Below, one piece after another: positions 59,521 to 64,000 of a DNA stretch of 64,000 bases; the first letter of the stretch is position 1; each line of letters starts with the position of its first letter. The notes below the pieces were generated by a model. That model searched no databases. It was not told the DNA's origin and saw only the letters and a program-made list of their open reading frames with translations. Source of the DNA: Podocnemis expansa (Eukaryota; Chordata; Testudines; Podocnemididae); assembly GCA_007922195.1 (NCBI GenBank), contig ML682088.1, positions 3,179,110 to 3,243,109 of the forward strand, in the 5' to 3' direction. Made by a program: the position numbers and the translations under genes.

Positions 59521-59598
59521 CATAAATAAAATGGATGCAAAGTTCACTAAGTAGCCCGGCATACGGTCTTTCCATGTTAGTTTTTCCTTTTCATCCTG
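59521..59598 (-). CDS. ANO2: ANO2 exon A: most upstream exon in the window
   Basis: The exon is 78 bp, 26 codons: [20 protein letters not shown] then ASILFM, in phase 0 at both ends. Joined to exon B it reads [12 protein letters not shown], as in the anoctamin family. The donor is ATG|GTAATT at 59515-59520. The acceptor region is ttttgcagcag, a tandem NAGNAG site: using the second AG drops one Gln (exon 59521-59595). No further exon was recognised between here and 64000, so the remaining upstream exons lie outside the window. Confidence 0.93.
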
Positions 59599-61751
59599 CT
59601 GCAAAACACAAAGGTCAAGACAAGCATTAGAAAACCATTGAAAGGAGAATTTTAGACCTGGGAAATAAAGAAAAGAAAAAAGCTTAATGAAAGATATTAT
59701 TGATTTCCTCCACTTACATTTTTTTTTAATTTAAAACTACAATGCAATTTTGAAATTTAAAAAATTTCAGCCATCTCTTAAATAGATAGAAAATGCAACA
59801 AGGGGAAAGGAGATTTTCTCTAAAGTTTTGTAGCAAATGATGCCCTGAATATCAAAATTTGATATTTAATTGAAATTTTGAAATATGAAAAATTTCAATC
59901 AGCTTCTACTTCATATTAACAGAAAGCTTTAAGTAAATCCTAAAACATTTTTATTCAGAGCTAAGAACTTTCATTAACAACAACAACAACAACAAAAGGC
60001 CCAAGAAACAAACCCCACAGCTTTGTTTCTTGCAGGAGCACAAAAGAGAGATATTTTAGTTGAGAAACCACAATGAAAGGTGTTTATTACAATTTACTTC
60101 AGATGTCTCCTCTAAGGTTTCCTTAGTCAAAAGTAGTGGTTATACAACTAAGCCCTCTCAGTGTTAAAATAACCATCTGACTATTCACAATCACTTGCAA
60201 AGCATTTAGAAGTATCTTCTACTTTCTATTTATGACACATTTGTTTACATCCTGTGTTGCTATATTCTCTTCAGATTGTTCCAAAACCTCAGCTGGTGTA
60301 AATCTCTTAGGTCCACTGACTTCAACAGAGTTTTGCTAAATTATACCAGCTGAGGATTTAGCCCATTAGCCCCACTTGAAAAATTAAACACTTTAGGTAA
60401 AATTCTGGCTCCATTGAAGTCAATGGAAATTTTGCCATTTATGTCCCTGGAGTCAAGATTTCAACCCTTGCTGTATTCCATGCAGCCCAGACTTTCCTGT
60501 GGCATCTGGTTCAAAGATCAGAGAAATAATGAAGGCAAGCTCTATTTATAGAGGGCTCAGATGACTTTTTGACTGGGTGCAAAAGGTAACTCCCCACACC
60601 TGGTACCTACCAGAAAAACAACAGAGCATTATTCCCCTCAAACAAACCCCAGTTTCTTCTCTTAGAATGAAAAATAAATATCTTTATGTGAAAATAATTT
60701 TAAAAAATTGATTTTCATGAAACGTGTAATTTCCTTCTTCACCCTAAAAATGGTGATTAAAGAAACAAGAATACTATGGTTAAATTAAAGCAAAAATATG
60801 CAATTGAATCAACCATGAATCCAAAATAAATGGTTGTTCTCATTTGTTCTAACCTTAGTGCTCTATAATGAGGATAGACTACATCCTTTTTTTCACACTG
60901 GTGTAAATTGAGAGCTACACTGGATTTATAGAGGTAAATTAGATCAGAATCTGGGTCAAAGTGCTGAGGTAAGTCATCCTGAGAAAAATGCTGTCCTGAC
61001 AAATTATTTGGAGGCATTATGTCCTTGTGATGCAGAATTGCCTCCTAAGATGGTAAGGAAAGCCTGGAATTTTCTGTCCTTGTATAGTAGGTGTAAGCAC
61101 CACTTTTCTGTAGTTGCCTACTGGGGTGCTTCACTGCTTAAGCAGTCAAATTAAGGATGTTGCCTGCAAAAGAGTGCTGTGAGAGAGGACCATGGCAAAC
61201 CCAAGGAGAAGTACCTTGGAGCTTCTCTATGGAGAACATAAATATCTGTGGCCACCCTTTAGCTGGAGGGCTACTTTTAAAAGTGTTTCTGTGGAAGCAC
61301 AGATGCATTTCATTTTATTTTGGCATTTACCACTGAACAATTATACAGGATATAAAAACTTCTAAGCTACTACATTTTCAAAAGGCATAAAGGACATCAC
61401 GTCAAGCTATTTCACTAGGGGAAAATACTATGGAAGCAAAACAGCAATCAGCTAATGTTAGCCAAAATAGTTAAGGGGAAAAACAGCTCTCTTTTTTTTT
61501 TTCCTCTTAAATCTATATTGGGGGGAAGAGAGAAACGACTCATATGGGAGGCTGTGAATGAAATTGCAAAAATGTCTCAGGCACAACTTCTTTTTTAAAT
61601 CTGTCAAACAAAAAGAATTTTGGACAATTAGAAAGCTGTCTGATCAAGCCCAAACATGAAAAAATCAGGAGTGGTACCCTCAAAAATCACGAGATTTTAA
61701 AAATATGACAAAGTTGGGGTTCTTTTTATTTGCTTTTTGGTTTACAATTTC

Positions 61752-61910
61752 CTTTCTCTAAGTTCACCCATCTTCAAAGCATCTGAGGAAGTGGGATCTT
61801 CTCCCATGAAAGCTCATGCAAAAAATAAATCTGTTAGTCTTAAAGTGCAACACGACTCCTTGTTGTTTTTTTACTGGACTAGACTAACACGGCTATCCCT
61901 TTTGAAATTC
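61752..61910 (+). mobile_element. Short stand-alone PLE terminus, 159 bp
   Basis: A perfect 8-bp duplication acaatttc flanks it (61744-61751, 61911-61918). It contains only the 3' terminal repeat ending gactaacacggctatccctt, with an intact hammerhead-like core. It shows that the terminus alone can be inserted. Confidence 0.82.
61779..61819 (+). ncRNA. Hammerhead-ribozyme-like motif, core intact
   Basis: GCAT (61779-61782), CTGAGGA (61783-61789), stem II GTGGGA/TCCCAT with one G-U pair (61791-61807), GAAA (61808-61811), GCTC (61812-61815), ATGC (61816-61819). It has the same layout as 37294-37334. Confidence 0.65.
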
Positions 61911-62699
61911 ACAATTTCAAGCCTTTTCTCCACAGTTATGAAAGCTGAGATTCTCACATAAATCACTTGAGTTTAGGAGTCAAGAAAAACAAAACACAAT
62001 AAAATCTCAAGATGTGGTAAAACTGAGAAAGCGAGGAATACCTTTTGAAACAATTATTGATAAACAGTAGGTAAAGGGAATACATAGGAATATTTAATAT
62101 ATGCAAAACATCTGGTTAAAGTTACATGTACCATTAACAATTACTGTGAAATGATAGAAAATTGGAGAGGTAGTGGAAGACAGGAAAAAAGCACTGTGAA
62201 TTAAATAGCAATGCATAAGGTACCTGTAAGAATTACAGGCAGAAACCATAGTTTTCAGAAAAGGGGGCCTAAATTTATGCTCATAAGTGTACATTTTCAA
62301 AAGTGGCTAATGACTCAGTGTTTGGGTTCCTAATGTGAACCCCCTTTAAAAATCTCAATTATGAGAACATGTTGAGCACTGCCAAAATAAAGCATCTCAG
62401 GTTAAGTATCCAAAAAGTGGAGGCCCTGAAGTTGGTAGTCACTTTTGAAATGTTGGATTTGTAAGCCCTTGTTCTGGCATTTAAATAAATGACCTATTTT
62501 ACTAACGTAATGTATCCCCCATCTCACAGTAACTGGATACACTGCACTTTTGAAAATGCAGGCCATTTACTGAGGTGCTGAAATACAGATTTAGGCACAT
62601 AACCAACTCCAAAAACCTTGACCATTAGTAGGAGTTACAAAAATGAAATTTGTGCTGAACTCTAGAAGTGCCACCTCAGTGAACAAGGAGAACATAGTC

Positions 62700-63120
62700 C
62701 ATATCTATACAGTCCTCATTTGACTGAACCTGGAACATTGTGTTTAGCTTTGCATGCTGTGTTAGCAAAAAGATATTTACAAACTGGAAGAACCTCAGAG
62801 AAACACAATAAATATGATTAAGGAACTGAAGGAAAGATTAAAATAATCAGAAACAGATACCTTGCCAAAATGATGTCTAAAGAAGAAGAATATGCTATGC
62901 CTGAAAATACCAACAAAGGAGTGAATTTATTTAAGATCATACAAGGGAATGCATGTAGGATTAAGACTAGGGATGAAATTAGAAAAAGGAGAACAACTTA
63001 AAGAATCAAGGAAATGTCTTGACAGTGAGATCTTTTGGGCTGTTAAATACTCTTTCAAGGAAGTGGTGGAACACCCTTTGCTTGAAGCATTTAAAGCTAA
63101 TCTCAACTGACATCGATCAT
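62700..63120 (+). mobile_element. CR1-like LINE fragment
   Basis: ggaacattgtgtttagctt, ttacaaactggaagaacctc, ggattaagactagggatgaa and gaagtggtggaacaccctt follow the order of the CR1 3' region. Confidence 0.6.
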
Positions 63121-63483
63121 TTTTCCTTAGAACCTAAATTTGCCACCATAAGATTGATCTTCCCAATTGACTGATCACACAGCTGATCAGGAAGTTGATC
63201 ACTAAAGACCACATCAGTAGGTAGAGTAGAGCTGAATCAAAGGGAGGGTATTTCCCTTCAACTCAGCACACTGAAGACACCATAATAAGTTAGCGGTAGG
63301 CAGTTGAAGGGAGATACACAAAGCATTTTAAGTACTTTGTGCATCTCCCTTCGACTGGTGCTCAAATCCCACCATGCTGTAGACCAGACGTGTATGGATT
63401 CTGTACCTCATAGATCTCCAGCACCAACTCCATGGCTTGTGTAATTGCCACAATCTGTTGCACACATACAAATCAGGCAACAA

Positions 63484-63975
63484 CTGCCTAGGAAGGAGTA
63501 CTGTGGAAAGGGATCTGGGTGTCATAGTGGTCCACAAGCTAAATATCTGTCAACAGTGTTACACTGTTGCAAAAAAGGCAAACACTGTTCTGAGATGTAT
63601 TAACAGGAGTATTGTTAAGCAAAACATGAGAAGTAATTCTTCTGCTCTACACTGTGCTGATTAGGCTTCGACTGGAGTATTGTGTCCAGTTCTGGGTGCC
63701 ACATTTCTGAAAAGATGTGGACAAACTGGAGAAAGCCCAGAAAAGAGGAACAGGAATGATTAAAGATTTGGAACATTGACTTAATGAGAAGATTGAGGCA
63801 ACTGGGTTTGTTTAGTCTGGAAAAAAGGAGACTGAGAGGGGACATGATAACAGTTTTCAAGTACCTAATAGGTTGCTACAAAGAATGAAAGCAAAAGAAG
63901 TAATGGGCTTAAATTTTGGTGAGGGAGGTTTAGGTTGGACATTAGAAAAAAAATCCCTAACTGTCAAGGTGATTA
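63484..63975 (+). pseudogene. CR1 LINE ORF2 C-terminal fragment
   Basis: The translation starts LGRSTVERDLGVIVVHKLN and continues CQQCYTVAKKANTVLRCIN, the end of the CR1 RT polyprotein. After a shift near 63660 the part for LEYCVQFWVPHF... and [14 protein letters not shown] is readable to about 63870. It is cut by PLE terminal text from 63976. Confidence 0.82.
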
Positions 63976-64000
63976 TCCAAAGGGATAGCTGTGTTAATCT
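63976..64000 (+). mobile_element. Start of another PLE terminus
   Basis: Terminal text aaagggatagctgtgttaat follows the CR1 sequence and runs off the window. Confidence 0.65.

Larger units (their letters stand above)
1255..59598 (-). other. ANO2: ANO2 gene, C-terminal half: 11 exons, 491 codons
   Basis: Eleven exons on the minus strand join in consistent phase to 1,476 nt ending in TGA. The product is the second half of anoctamin-2 (TMEM16B), a dimeric ten-helix plasma-membrane calcium-activated chloride channel. Assembled residues: exon A 1-26, B 27-93, C 95-130, D 132-150, E 151-183, F 185-233, G 235-284, H 286-302, I 303-362, J 364-398, K 399-491, with split codons between. Calcium-site pairs seen: N and E of QNNLFE (TM6), both E of EYME (TM7), E and D of EVRLD (TM8). 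ANO2 is preferred over ANO1 because of the tail RAAS...SQHTEV and wording such as [20 protein letters not shown]1 ends differently. Introns run from 105 bp to 18.6 kb. All splice junctions are GT-AG except one GC-AG junction after exon D. No frameshift or stop was found, so the gene looks functional. Confidence 0.96.
59599..64000 (-). other. ANO2 intron upstream of exon A (partial)
   Basis: It contains an (AAC)n run near 59977-59995, a palindromic relic (60285-60360), a PLE end (61752-61910) and CR1 pieces (62700-63120, 63484-63975). In 60400-61740 no gene is recognised. No ANO2 exon was found here. Confidence 0.8.

Noticed and set aside
1255..59598. Assignment of the gene to ANO1
   Set aside because: The C-terminus (RAAS...SQHTEV), the TM6-TM7 linker and the extracellular loop fit ANO2; ANO1 has a different tail.
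60757..61017. 86-codon frame upstream of exon A considered as an ANO2 exon
   Set aside because: The translation does not resemble any anoctamin segment; part of it is repeat-like sequence.

Overview
The window is intronic and exonic DNA from a vertebrate nuclear genome, most likely a non-mammalian amniote and probably a turtle. The single host gene is ANO2 (TMEM16B, a calcium-activated chloride channel), read on the minus strand. Eleven consecutive coding exons, from 59521-59598 down to 1255-1536, were joined by their splice sites. All exon phases agree and give 491 codons plus a TGA, the C-terminal half of the protein. The paired calcium-binding residues of TM6, TM7 and TM8 are present, and the protein ends in a PDZ-type tail (SQHTEV). 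The amino-terminal half of the gene lies beyond position 64000. No other host gene was found.

The ten introns and the upstream intron stub make up more than 97% of the window. Their repeat content points to a reptile: CR1 LINE pieces, Penelope-like elements (PLEs) with GIY-YIG endonuclease, many hAT and Harbinger-type MITEs, MIR-like SINEs and one solo LTR.

1-8060 (3' UTR, last exon, last intron): this intron holds a three-level nest. An outer PLE (1772-7550, 12-bp target-site duplication) is broken by a 2.07-kb hAT-like element (2107-4176, 8-bp duplication) and by a second PLE (4688-7210, 11-bp duplication). The inner PLE is a giant hairpin: two inverted arms of about 0.8 kb, each carrying the endonuclease region, flank one reverse-transcriptase segment. 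8061-18838: exons J, I, H and G with CR1, hAT and MITE insertions between them. 18839-46197: two long introns around exon F with most of the remaining PLEs (31911-33525, 34839-36387 with a nested solo LTR, 36607-37361), several TIR elements, and a 4.3-kb interval bounded by hAT-like termini (39801-44103). 46198-59598: exons E to A in MIR- and MITE-containing introns. 59599-64000: upstream intron with a short PLE terminus and CR1.

The most notable non-gene signal is in the PLE termini. They carry a compact hammerhead-ribozyme-like core (CTGANGA box, stem II hairpin, GAAA box, a palindromic AGCT for helix III, and stem I GCAT/ATGC). Two copies, 37294-37334 and 61779-61819, keep every core element. 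I saw no evidence for a wholly new system; these are well-preserved examples of how PLEs and hATs are built and nest.
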